Shown piece after piece: positions 20,926-31,732 of a DNA stretch of 64,000 bases. The stretch's first letter is position 1. Every line of letters starts with the position of its first letter. The notes under the pieces are model-generated. The model searched no databases, was not told the origin of the DNA, and worked only from the letters and a program-made list of their open reading frames with translations. Source of the stretch: Coenobita brevimanus. Taxonomy: Eukaryota; Arthropoda; Malacostraca; Decapoda; Coenobitidae. The position numbers were made by a program, and so were the translations under genes. Location: the NCBI GenBank assembly GCA_032717465.1, contig CM064663.1:15986358-16050357 (forward strand), in the 5' to 3' direction.

Positions 20926-22608
20926 ATGCTGTGGGTCTACATGCTGACAGTGCTGACTCTGGTTGGGTCTGGATCGGGTGAGGACGATGGTGCCGTACGG
21001 CCCGGGGCCTTGGTTGGCGCAGGAGGCGAGGTAATGGTCGTCAGAGACATAGTCTCTTTGCGATATGACCTAGAGCCTCTGGCCGCCATGGCCATCCCCT
21101 GCCTGACCTTGCATGTCAACTAGACGACCTGCAGGGACTCTTGTCAAAAATTAGAAATCGACATCCCAATGACACATTTCTGTACCCACTCTACCTACCC
21201 ATCTGCTGGAAATTAGATTATATTCGTTATCAGTTCAACCATCTTCAAGATTCCTTTCCTCACCAAATGCCTGTGGGTCGCTCACAAGTGAAACGTGGAC
21301 TTTTTGACCTTGGAGGAGAAATCCTCAGTGAATTATTTGGTGTAGCGACTAACCGTGAACTTTCTGGTTATAAAAGGGACTTAATCCAATTATCCAATGC
21401 CATCGAGTCTCAAAACAGTGTTACGTATTGAACATTTTATGATGCAACAGATGAGTCACCATCTACATGATGTTACTAATAGTGTAAATAATTTTACGAT
21501 TGTTCTTAAGCGTGAAGTATCACAGACTAATATTATTTCAGAGTTGATGTATGTTAAATTACATGTTGATAATTTGCAGGTTTCTCTGGACTCTCTTGTC
21601 TCCCAAGTTACTAGTGTAATTCGTATTTTAGTCAATGCTGTTGATAGTCGTGTGACCCTAGATTTAGTATCTCTCTCTGACCTTCGTTCTACCTTGGAAT
21701 GGGGTCACTCAACATTTGGCTTGTCTCCTATGATTCCGTTTTCCTCTTTAGAACACTACTACCCAATACTAGAAGCCACATTCCTTACTAAAGATATAAT
21801 TGTTCATATTCCTCTTCGTACCTCCATCATACTCGATCTTTCTCACATCATTCCTTTTCCCTTCTGGTACAATAACTCCCTGGTACAAGCCTCTGTCTCT
21901 TCAGAGTACTTTCTTCTCTCCCATGATCATCTCTATATTGCCTTCCTCTCCTCAAGTGACCTCGGTAGATGTGCCCTTCTCACACCCAACTCTCAAGTTT
22001 GTGCTGCGTACCTCCTAACAATTTTTCCTGGCAGCGTTGCTCCTTCCGAATCTGCCTTAGTCTGTAACTTCTCAGTACAACCTGTCTGTACCTTTGTTCC
22101 GGTTCCCAAAAGCCAGGTACACCATGCTCGTCTAAATCACATCCACTACTTCTTCTTTAGTGCCTCAACTCCAGTCAGTCTTATTTGTTCAGGGACCCCT
22201 GTCTGTTCACTATCTGCAATTGGTTTATATTAGGCCCCTGATTACTGTACCTGTACAGTAGTGTCTGAGTCTATAATAGCCCATGCCACACATTATCACT
22301 TCGCACTCCGCTCCCACAAGTATGACATCTTCAAACCTATTAATACTACCTGTCATCTACCAACAGACAATCTTTCTAACACATCAGAGAACCTACATAT
22401 GTTGAACTATCTAAACAATTCTAATTTCATTATGAACCAGTTCTCTTCAGCTTTTAACCGCTACTGGTCACATCCAGTCTTTGTATTTCCTCCGGTTGTC
22501 TTATGTTTTCTAGGTTTTACTGCAATTGTTTGTATCCTGTATTGTTGTCTCAAACGAATGGACAAAAGGTTGCATGAGATCCGTGTAGCAACAAGGTTAG
22601 TGCGATAA
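20926..22608 (+). pseudogene. env: env-like gene of the LTR element
   Basis: A splice acceptor-like ttttatag (20913-20920) precedes ATG 20926, which starts a signal peptide (MLWVYMLTVLTLVGSGSG). Errantivirus env is made from spliced RNA, so this start is attractive. A basic cleavage motif ending in KR, followed by a Gly-rich hydrophobic stretch (GLFDLGGEI, about 21295-21320), resembles the furin site and fusion peptide of errantivirus and baculovirus F-type fusion proteins. A helical region follows, and a membrane anchor with a short basic tail closes the protein (about 22480-22608). Breaks: TAG at 21121 with a frame change, a second frame change near 21430, and TAG at 22231. The assignment rests on layout and motifs, not on a database match. 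Confidence 0.75.
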
Positions 22609-22719
22609 CCAAAAGACCTGGAAAATGGTAGTTCTGAGTAAAACTCATTTTGTGATTATATATATATTTGTAAATTGACCAAACCTATATGTTTATGCTA
22701 TTTTTCCAACATGGCCATG
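22609..22719 (+). other. Post-env non-coding part of the LTR element, left of the RTE insertion
   Basis: AT-rich sequence between the env stop and the RTE (-) insertion at 22720. It continues at about 25013-25190, up to the polypurine tract. Confidence 0.6.
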
Positions 22720-25012
22720 TCTATCTATCTATCTATTGCCAGACGCCTCAATCCCGTTTGGGGTGGCCACAAACAAATCGCCTCCAAGTCGCCCTGTCCC
22801 CCGCCATTTCACTGCCCTGCTCCCAACTCACACCCCCCTCTCATATACCTCTCCACCCCATCCCTCCATCTCATCCTCGGCCTCCCCCTCCCTCTTCCCC
22901 CCTCCACCTCACTCACATACACTCTCTTCGTCAGTCTTTCACCCTCCATCCTCTCCACATGGCCAAACCACCTCAGTGTGTTCCTCATAATGCTTCCTAT
23001 CACATCCACATCCACACCACAATGCTCCTTTATATCCTCATTCGTCAGCCTATCTCTCCACGTGACTCCACAGGCTCCTCTTAAATAACTCATTTCCACT
23101 GCTCTCACTCTTGACTTGTGTCCTTCCAACAATGTCCAAGCTTCACTTCCGTACGTTAGAGTTGGTATCACAATACTGTCATGCAGTAACTTTTTCACTT
23201 CCATGCTCACTTCCCTGTTCCTTATCACTGCTTTCAAGGAACCAGCAACCTTTCTTCCCTGCTGTACCCTTTCAAGCACTTCACCCTCCAAACCTCCATC
23301 CTTACTCATCACACTACCCAAATACTTAAACGTACTCACATTTTCCAATTCCTCACCATCTAAACTCGCTGTACATTCACTAACTTCACCTCTTTCAAAG
23401 ACCATCACTTTACTCTTCCCTACATTCACCTTTAGGTTCCGTTTCTTACACACTCTCTCAAACTCATCCACCAAGCCTTGCAGCTCCCCTTCGTCTTCAC
23501 TCAACAACACAGTATCATCTGCAAACAACAGTACAGGGAGTTTCCAAACACTATCCTCTCTCACCACGGCCACTCCAACATCCACTACCCTACCTTGTAC
23601 CTCTTTTATTACCCCATCCATGTACAGATTGAACAACCATGGAGACATGACACATCCCTGTTTCAAACCAACTTTCAAAGAGAAAAATTTACTTAGTTCA
23701 CCATCCACATGCACTGCAAGCTTCGCACCATCGTACATACTCTTCACAGCATTCAACAACTTCCCATCTACTCCATATATTCTTAACACTTTCCACAATC
23801 CTTGTCTATCCACCCTGTCATACGCTTTCTCCAAATCCATGAAAGCCGCATACAACTTCTTTCCCTTCTCTAGAAACTTTTCCACTAAAGATCTAAGAAT
23901 GAATATCTGATCTACACAACCTCTTCCCTTCCTAAAGCCTCCCTGTTCTTCTCCAACTAATTTCTCTGTTCTTTCTCTAACTCTATCTATAAGTATCCTA
24001 CCATACACTTTTCCTATTATACTAAGAAGACAAATGCCCCTATGATTACCACACACTTCTTTTTCCCCTTTTCCTTTGTACAAGGGAATAATTATACCTG
24101 ATTTCCAATCCTCCGGGACTCTACCTTCCTCCCAGGCCAATCTGCTCATCTTCCACATCCATTCTACTACTATCTCTCCCCCATGCTTCAGCATTTCACC
24201 ACACACTCCATCAATTCCTGGGGCTTTCCCAGATTTAACTTTCTTCATTGCTTCCACAACTTCTATCCTACTGATTTCTTCCTGTCTTCTCACCTCCCTC
24301 CTTCTCCCAGCCATTCCCCAGCCACTTATACTTGCATTACTTCCATCCTCTACATTCAACAATTCCTTAAAGTGTTCTCTCCATCTGCTCACTTTTTCTC
24401 CCTTCTCCACTAGTAATCTACCATTTTTATCTTTCACTCCCCTGCTAACTTCACTTCCACCCTGTCTTACTCTTTTCACTTCTCTCCAGAACATTTTCTT
24501 ACAGTCCCTCCACTTTACACTCAAATTCCTTCCAAATTCCTCATCCACTCTCTTCTTACTCTCTCTTACTAATCTTTTCACCTCTCTCTTCCTTTCCACA
24601 TATAACTCTCTCTTCCGCCTCTCAACTTCTTCCACGCCCCTATTTCTCACCCATTCATTGTATGCTTTCTTCTTTTGTGCCACAGCCTGTTTCACCTCTT
24701 CAGTCCACCACGCTGTTCCTTGCACCCCCTCCGCCTTCTCTTCCTTCCACACACCACATCACATGCTGCACATATTTCTTCTGTAAATATCTTACACACA
24801 CCTTCCACGCCTCCCATCTGCTCCAATTCATATTTGCCCAATCGTTCCTCCACTTCTCTCTTATACTCTGCCTTTTTCTCATCCTCTTGTAACCTTTCCA
24901 CTCTCCTTGCAACTACTCCTTCCTCTCGTCTTTCCCTTCTTCTATCCCTCCATCTCACTTGCATCCTAATTCTGGCCACCACCAAGTAGTGGTCAGAAAG
25001 TCCACTGCCCCA
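22720..25012 (-). mobile_element. RTE LINE copy 2, 5'-truncated
   Basis: The plus strand begins with the inverted tail (CTAT)n at 22720, followed by the inverted RTE 3' end (tgccagacgcctcaatccc). The copy ends near 25012 inside the end of the endonuclease domain (the SDHYLVV segment), so the 5' third is missing, a typical outcome of incomplete target-primed reverse transcription. No target duplication is evident. It separates env from the 3' LTR. Confidence 0.85.
22809..24992 (-). pseudogene. RTE RT, 5'-truncated and frameshifted
   Basis: A 647-codon frame (24752-22809) carries the RT (GKAPGIDGV, AFMDLEKAYD, FADDTVLLS) and the RTE C-terminal region (GRGRGRPRMRW). The upstream part (24992-24692) is in another frame, so there is a frameshift near 24730-24750. 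The extreme C-terminus also diverges from the intact copy. Catalytic RT residues remain, but the endonuclease is nearly absent. Confidence 0.85.
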
Positions 25013-25190
25013 ACTGTACTGTAAATATATTAATCCTTTCTTACATCCAGCTTTGTGAATTATGTAGCAATATCTCATTTATTATTGTACTCCCATGTAA
25101 TCCCGGTTCACTGTATACTCAGACCACTTGTATTCTTGCCATATTATGACCTGATGCCCCACCACTGTGTCAGGAGAGACACTTTTTGAT

Positions 25191-25201
25191 GAGGGGGAAA
25201 A
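25191..25201 (+). other. Polypurine tract of the LTR element
   Basis: GAGGGGGAAAA sits directly before the 3' LTR, where plus-strand DNA synthesis is primed. Confidence 0.85.
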
Positions 25202-25202
25202 T

Positions 25203-25537
25203 TGTTTGTAACCTTTTTGTAGATATTATATAGTATGTAAATATAGTATGTAAGTAGTTGTAAGTAGGATCCAAGTAGGGCGTCAACGCCCGCTCAGTGT
25301 TATGTCTATGAGGTATGAGTCACGACTTCCGTAGACGCACCGCCTCTCTCTCTCTCTCTCTAGCCGGTGGTAACCGGCGATCAGTAGCTGTCCAAACGGG
25401 TCTGGGGTTGGACGTGCAATTGTCCACCATCGCTGTATATTGATTCAAGATGGTGTTTAATATATTGTCAGAAAACTACTACAAGACTTTGCCTTTACCT
25501 GCAAGTGACGTAAAGGGGGCCATTGACAGCTTTTACA
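25203..25537 (+). repeat. 3' LTR
   Basis: 335 bp, starts TGTTTGTAACC and ends TTTTACA. It matches the 5' LTR at 2685-3015; its CT repeat (about 25345-25363) is 4 bases longer. CATA follows at 25538-25541. Confidence 0.9.
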
Positions 25538-25685
25538 CATACCAACTGACATAACTCTGGTGTGTCTTGTAAGGTGGACTTGAGAATGAACTTGTAGTCT
25601 CTGAACTGAAAGAAAATGGTATAAATGTACTTCATACTCAATTTTGCAGAAATGGCCTCTCATATACTGGTATGTGGAAAAGGAC

Positions 25686-25825
25686 AAAGCAAGCTGGGCT
25701 TTTATATTTCAGTTTTGGACCAAGCAAGTTGGGCTTTTATATTTCAGTTTTGGGCCAAGCAAGTTGGGCTTTTATATTTCAGTTTTGGGCCAAGCAAGTT
25801 GGGCTTTTATATTTCAGTTTTCAAT
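25686..25825. repeat. 35-bp tandem repeat, four copies
   Basis: Unit: agcaagttgggcttttatat followed by a ttcagttttgggcca part. Copies are nearly identical. Since 35 is not a multiple of 3, each copy shifts the frame, and the open frames over it are artefacts of the repeat. Confidence 0.9.
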
Positions 25826-26129
25826 ATTCACTTTTTACATTCATTATGTTTATACCTACCAACAGCTGGCTCTGAAATCATTTTCCAGTCAGATTATTCA
25901 GAACATTAAGCCTGATTAGAATTATAATGAAGTTAACTAAGATAACTGAAAATGTGATACAGCTTCATGGCAGTACCTTCTTTTCAATATGGGAGGCAGC
26001 AGCTGACATAAGTCAACTTACTAAAAATGTATATTTAGGGTACTTGAAAATCCAGTAAGAACAGACCTGAAACAGTCCTGGCAATTGTTGTGCTACATGA
26101 TAGATCTCTAACCCTAGAAAATACAGGTG

Positions 26130-26614
26130 GTGTGTTTGAGTATAAAACTCACAGAATTGGGCCACCATCTTGGACTTCAAGACGGCCGACACCAGATGAA
26201 CACGAAAATGATTCCAATGAAAACGTAGGGTTTGCCTTTGAAATTTTCTGTCTAACTTTTACAGCCTTGCATTATAACGAAAGACTAATTTCAGCCGGCA
26301 GCCATACTGGACTTGAGATGGACGACCCCTGAGAGGTCCAACAATGATCCCACTGGATTGCCAGACCCTGAAAACATAGGGGTAGCCATTGGAATTTTGG
26401 TTCTATTTACCATATTATTGGAGTTATTGAAGATAATACGGGTTGCTAGGTAACCATTTTGAAATCCAAGATGGCAGCCACCAGGAGGGCCAAATTTGGG
26501 GATCCATCTCGAAAAATGATCGTATGGGTCCACTCTACACCTGTGCAAAATTTGGTGCTTTCCTGGCAAAGTGAACGATTGACCTGATAATTTGGCCTTA
26601 GCCGCTGGACTATA
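26130..26614 (-). repeat. Right inverted arm, partner of 1354-1850
   Basis: The reverse complement aligns with 1354-1850 over most of its length, including a caccaaattttgcaca block (about 26535-26550), the gccatcttggatttcaa-like blocks and the ggtctggcaatcca-like block. Right of it (26617-26680) is a small piece resembling the inverted RTE 5' leader. Confidence 0.75.
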
Positions 26615-26616
26615 CA

Positions 26617-26685
26617 GGGAGGGGCAATAACCGTCCACCAACCTACTTGTTGACAGGTAGGGAACGGGTGGGTTGGTTATACAAG
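26617..26685 (-). mobile_element. Fragment of RTE 5' leader
   Basis: Inverted, it reads like the extended RTE leader seen at 35050-35116 and in the 5S composite (ctgtcaacaagtaggttggt, then a cccctccctgt part). The coding part is missing. Confidence 0.5.
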
Positions 26686-27319
26686 GTCTGTTCAGGAAGT
26701 ACCCGACTGTAGGCTCTTAAAAATAAACAGCTAACCCGTTTAGCTAGGACACTATCTCCCTCAAGTAGGCCCCTTCTAACTTGACACATATAGTCCAGCA
26801 TTCTTTCCACTGTCTGAAACATTTTTATGAGTGGGTTTTCAGTATCTTCTGCAGGTGTATATAACAGACATGTATATGTACAAAGGAAAAAGGGAAATAG
26901 ATGTGTGTGGTAATCACAGGGGCAATTGTTTTCTGAGTGTAATAGGAAAAATATATGGTAGGATACTTATTGAGAGAGATAGGGAAATAACAGAGGAATT
27001 ATACTCGATTTTTTTCAGCTCATGATCCACTTTCGTGAATGTGGCACCTGTGCACTCCTGCTGCATGATTGGTTGGTTTAAGTTTCATACATGAAGTATC
27101 ATATTTACAAAACACAGTTGTACCTAATATTCCAATTCTCATAAATGGTGTTTTGCATTGTCACTGTACTATAAAAACAGACATGAAACGAGTATGTATC
27201 TGTGTTTCACCCAAAAGGACATGAATTTGAGGAAGCTGAATTTAAATTGAAATATTTATTGTTGTAAAAGGAACAGAGTTGTTGCATCTCTAATAAATAA
27301 ATATATATACTTATGGATA

Positions 27320-29265
27320 TCTATCTATCTATCTATTGCCAGACGCCTCAATCCCATTTGGGGTGGCCACAAACAAATCACCTCCAAGTCGCCCTGTCCC
27401 CGGCCATTTCACTGCCCTCATCCCAACTCACACCCCCCTTTCTCATATACCTCTCCACCCCATCCCTCCATCTCATCCTCGGCCTCCTCCTCCCTCTTCC
27501 CCCCTCCACCTCACTCACATACACTCTCTTCATCAGTCTTTCACTCTCCATCCTCTCCACACGCCCAAACCACCTCAGTGTGTTCCTCATAACGCTTCCT
27601 ATCACATCCACATCCACACCACAATGCTCCTTTATATCCTCATTCGTCAGCCTCTCTCTCCATGTGACTCCACAGGCTCCTCTTAAATAACTCATTTCCA
27701 CTGCTCTCACTCTTGACTTGTGTCCTTCCAACAACGTCCAAGCTTCACTTCCATACGTTAGAGTTGGTATCACAATACTGTCATGTTGTAACTTTTGCAC
27801 TTCCATGCTCACTTCCCAGTTTCTTATCACTGCTTTCAAAGAACCAGCAACCTTTCTTCCCTGCTGTACCCTTTCAAGCACTTCACCCTCCAAACCACCA
27901 TCCTTACTCATCACACTACCCAAGTACTGTACTTAAACGTACTCACATTTTCCAATTACTCACCATCCAACCTCGCTGTACATTCACTGACTTCACCTCT
28001 CACAAAGACCATCACTTTACTCTTCCCTACATTCACCTTTAGATTCCCTTTCTTACACACTCTCCCAAACTCATCCACCAAGCCTTGCAGCTCCCCTTCG
28101 TCTTCACTCAACAACACAGTATCATCTGCAAACAACAGTACAGGGAGTTTCCAAACACTATCCTCTCTCACCAGGGCCACTCCAACATCCACTACCCTAC
28201 CTTGTACCTCTTTTATTACCCCATCCATGTACAGACTGAACAACCATGGAGACATGACACATCCCTGTTTCAAACCAACTTTCAAAGAGAAAAATTCACT
28301 TAGTTCACCATCCACACGCACTGCAGCCTTCGCACCATCGTACATACTCTTCACAGCATTCAACAACTTCCCATCTACTCCATATATTCTTAACACTTTC
28401 CACAATCCTTGTCTATCCACCCTGTCATATGCTTTCTCCAAATCCATGAAAGCCGCATACAACTTCTTTCCCTTCTCTAGAAACTTTTCCACTAAAGATC
28501 TAAGAATGATTATCTGATCTACACAACCTCTTCCCTTCCTAAAGCCTCCCTGTTCTTCTCCAATTAATTTCTCTGTTCTTTCTCTAACTCTGTCAATAAG
28601 TATCCTACCATACACTTTTCCTATTATACTAAGAAGACAAATGCCCCTATGATTACCACACACTTCTTTTTCCCCTTTTTCTTTGTACAAGGAAATAATT
28701 ATACCTGACTTCCAATCCTCCGGGACTCTACCTTCCTCCCAGGCCAATCTGCACATCTTCCACATCCATTCTATTACTATCTCTCCCCCATGCTTCAGCA
28801 TTTCACCACACACTCCATCAATTCCTGGGGCTTTCCCCGATTTAACTTTCTTCACTGCTTCCACAACTTCTATCCTACTGATTTCTTCCTGTCTTCTCAC
28901 CTCCCTCCTTCTCCCAGCCATTCCCCAGCCACTTATACTCGCATTACTTCCATCCTCTATGTTCAACAATTCCTTAAAGTGTTCTCTCCATCTGCTCACT
29001 TTTTCTCCCTTCTCCACTAGTAATCTACCATTTTTATCTTTCACTCCCCTGCTAACTTCACTTCCACCCTGTCTTACTCTTTTCACCTCTTTCCAGAACA
29101 TTTTCTTACAGTCCCTCCACTTTACACTCAAATTCCTTCCAAATTCCTCATCCACTCTCTTCTTACTCTCTCTTACTAATCTTTTCACCTCTCTCTTTCT
29201 TTCTACATATAACTCTATCTTCCGCCTCTCAACTTCTTCCACGCCCCTATTTCTCGTCCATTCAT
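27320..29265 (-). mobile_element. RTE LINE copy 4, 5'-truncated
   Basis: It starts with inverted (CTAT)n and ends within the region upstream of RT. A 15-bp target duplication ATATACTTAYGGATA flanks it (27305-27319 and 29266-29280), with one base different between the two. It lies inside the TA-flanked element. Confidence 0.9.
27378..29260 (-). pseudogene. RTE RT remnant in copy 4
   Basis: The frame 29350-27956 holds the linker and the RT (GKAPGIDGV, FADDTVLLS); its first residues come from flanking DNA. A break near 27930-27950 shifts to a second frame (to 27378) carrying the C-terminal region. No endonuclease remains. Confidence 0.85.
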
Positions 29266-29883
29266 ATATACTTACGGATAATATGGGCAAAGGTATCGAA
29301 GCAATGGAGTAAGTGTGATCCATAATAAAGTCTGACTTCTTGCTAGACAAAACAAATTGTTTTTGTCACTGTACTATACAAACAGACATGAAACGAGTAT
29401 GTATCGTTGCTTCACCCAAACGGACAATGAATTTGAGGAAGTTGAATTTGAAATGAAATATTTAGTGTTATAAAGGGTACAGAGTTGTTGCATCTCTAAT
29501 AAATAAATAAATATATATACTTACGGATAATATGGGCGAAGTTATTGACGCAATGGAGTAGGTGTGAGCCATAATAAAGTCATTTTTTTTTAATATAGGG
29601 AGTTGCAACAACTCTGTACCATTTACAACAATAAAAATTTAAATTCAAATTCAACTTCCTCAAATTCATTGTCCGTTTGGGTGAAGCACACATACTCATT
29701 TCATGTCTGTTTGTATAGTACAATGACAATGCAAAACAGCATTTATGAGAATTGGAATATAAGGTACAAATGTTTTTTGTAAAAATGATACATCAGGTAT
29801 GAAACTGAAATGAACCAACGTGGAAGGAATGCGCAGGTGCCACATTCACGAAAGTGGATCATCAGCTGGAAAAAAATCGAGTA

Positions 29884-31010
29884 TAGGTGGAGAAGAACAG
29901 GGAGGTTCTAGGAAGGGACGAGGGTGTGTAGACCAGATATTCATCCTTAGGTCTCTCATGGAAAAGTTCCTAGAGCAGAGAATGTTGCATGCCTTCATGG
30001 ATTTGGAGAAAGCATATGACAGAGTGGACAAACAAGGAATATGGAAAATATTAAGAATATATGGAGTACATGGGAAGTTGCTGAATGTCGTGAAGAGTAT
30101 GTATGAGGATGCTAAGGCTGCAGTGCATGTGGATAGCGAAATGAGTGAATTTTTCTGTATGAATGTTGGATTGAAACTGGGATGTGTCATGTCTCCATGG
30201 TTGTTCAATCTGTACATGGATATGGTTATAAAAGAGTTACAAGGCAGGGCAGTGGATGTTGGAGCAACCCTAATGAGAAAGAGAATCATTTGGAAACTTC
30301 CTGTATTGTTGTTTGCAGAAGTGAAGACGAAGGGGAACTGCAAGGCTTAGTGAATGAGTCTGGGAGAGTGTGTAAGAAACGGAATCTAAAGGTGAATGTT
30401 GGGAAGAGTAAAGTTTTGGTCTTCGAGAGAAATGAAGTCACTGAATGTACAGTGAGGCTGGGTGAAGAGGAAATGGAAAATGTGAGTGCATTTAGGTACC
30501 TGGGTAGTGTGATGAGTAAGCATGGAAATTTAGAGGGTGAAGTGCTTGAAAGGGTGCAGCAAGAAAAAAAGGGTGCTGGTATTCTGAAAGCAGTGATAAG
30601 AAACTAGGATGTGAGCATGGAAGTGAAAAAGTTACTTCATGACAGTATTGTGATACCAACTGTAATGTATGGAAGTGAAGCGTGGACCTTACTGGAGGGA
30701 CGCAAGTCAAGAGTGAGAGCAGTGGAAATGAGTTATCTGAGAGAAGCAAGTGGAGCTACATGGAGAAAGAGACTGCCACATGTGGAAGTGAAGGCACATT
30801 GTGGTGTGGATGTGGATGTGACAGAAAACATTAGGAGAAATACACTGAGGTGGTTTGGCCATGTGGAGAGGTAGGCCATGGATGAGATTGAGGGATGGAG
30901 TGCAGAGGTATATGAGAGAAGGGGGCACGAGCTGGGAGCAAGGGAGCAAAATGGCGGAGGACAGAGCAACATGGAGGCGATTAGTTTGTGGCCACCCCTT
31001 GCAGGACTGA
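29884..31010 (+). pseudogene. RTE RT remnant in copy 3 (3' part)
   Basis: It continues the RT from EEQGG through MDLEKAYDRVD and LKLGCVMSPW. The FADD catalytic motif is damaged: the frame reads LLFAEV at about 30308-30325, where a deletion and frameshift removed the two Asp. The C-terminal region follows in other frames with a TAG near 30606. Inactive. Confidence 0.85.
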
Positions 31011-31035
31011 GGTGTCTGGCAATAGATAGACAGAT

Positions 31036-31490
31036 ATCCAAAGCACAGTTAGTTTTAATTAGACCATAATTAGTATAAGAAGTATGTTTGATTTATGGGA
31101 ATGGGTTTTGAGATTCAAGTCTGGAATGGACTTTGAAGGCTTGGACTCAGACCTACCTGACAGGCCCCAGGTGCAGACTGCCAAGGGAGATCAGGCCAGA
31201 GGACTGATGGAGACAACCTGAAAAGAATGGATAAGTGATACCTAATTTAGTGATTTATGGTGCTACCTCATACTTAACTCAAAACCCTTTGTATTTTTTA
31301 ATGTCTCCAAGTTAGAGCTAATAAGAAAAGAAAACCCACGTTGAGTTTTATTTCATATTACCCACTCAGCTTGTTTATGAACAGCACTTTACCCAGGTTG
31401 TTACTCTGGAGCAGAGCTTCTGAATTTAAAATGGGGGTTAACCTAGGCCGAGAGTTCCCCAGTCAAACACGTAGCATTTTTGGGAACTTA
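31036..31490. other. No recognisable gene
   Basis: Unique-looking AT-rich sequence between two mobile elements; I see no ORF, repeat or RNA feature. Confidence 0.5.
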
Positions 31491-31676
31491 GTTTGAGAAG
31501 GGAACTAGGACAAGGTGTATGGTCAAACTGCACCCCAACACATCTTCACATTCCCTACTTTTCCACTCATATCGCCAATCACAAACACTGTCTCATACCT
31601 CCCAAACTTTTCCATTCACGCTTCCACATTTGCCTAAAACTCTTCTTTCACTCTGCTTGCACAATCTTGCTTTGGT

Positions 31677-31724
<48 letters not shown>

Positions 31725-31732
31725 ACACTTGA
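31677..31732. repeat. (CA)n microsatellite
   Basis: About 25 CA units with one CATA interruption. It grew from the short CA run native to the RTE sequence and now borders the CR1-like insertion; a matching shorter CA run is at 34650-34664. Confidence 0.9.

Larger units (their letters stand above)
2685..25537 (+). mobile_element. Errantivirus-like (gypsy group) LTR retrotransposon with env, heavily nested
   Basis: The two ends are near-identical direct LTRs (2685-3015 and 25203-25537) starting TGTTTG and ending in ACA. The 4-bp sequence CATA occurs immediately outside both (2681-2684 and 25538-25541), which is a target-site duplication of the YRYR type known for gypsy/errantiviruses. Inside, in order, are a leader, gag with a zinc knuckle, pol (protease, RT, RNase H, integrase), an env-like ORF with cleavage motif and membrane anchor, and a polypurine tract (25191-25201). 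Two large insertions (5343-16899 and 22720-25012) expand an element that would otherwise be about 9 kb. All three genes are broken, so this copy is a fossil. Confidence 0.9.
1354..26614 (-). mobile_element. Possible long-inverted-repeat DNA transposon (outermost layer)
   Basis: Sequence 1354-1850 is repeated, inverted, at 26130-26614, and a minus-strand Cys-rich protein relic (1880-2541) lies just inside the left arm. The simplest reading is one DNA transposon whose interior was later expanded by an LTR retrotransposon (2685-25537). Without that insertion it would be about 2.4 kb. The arms begin with closely matching ends (TAGTCCAGCGG, then TAAGG). No target duplication could be read, so two independent copies in opposite orientation remain possible. 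Confidence 0.45.
27002..29883. mobile_element. TA-flanked inverted-repeat transposon (Tc1/mariner-type MITE)
   Basis: The ends are inverted: TACTCGATTTTTTTCAGC at 27002 and its complement ending at 29883, with similarity continuing for about 300 bases into each arm. TA is duplicated at 27000-27001 and 29884-29885, and removing the element restores the RTE reading frame. The interior has a second, partial direct copy of one arm (about 29340-29580) and no transposase. Its centre was later split by an RTE (-) copy (27320-29265). Without that the element is about 0.9 kb, a non-autonomous element. Confidence 0.85.
26874..31035 (+). mobile_element. RTE LINE copy 3, 5'-truncated and split by a DNA transposon
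   Basis: RTE coding sequence begins abruptly at about 26874 in the RT domain (YKGKREIDVCGNHRG) and stops at 27001. It resumes at 29884 exactly where it left off and runs to the GATA-type tail near 31024-31035. The gap is the TA-flanked element 27002-29883. Confidence 0.85.

Noticed and set aside
22720..25012. 410-bp type long flanking repeats around RTE copy 2
   Set aside because: I compared both flanks and saw no extended match, so the long-repeat pattern of copy 7 is not general in this window.
25686..25825. CRISPR array
   Set aside because: The 35-bp units are directly adjacent with no spacers, and the context is eukaryotic.
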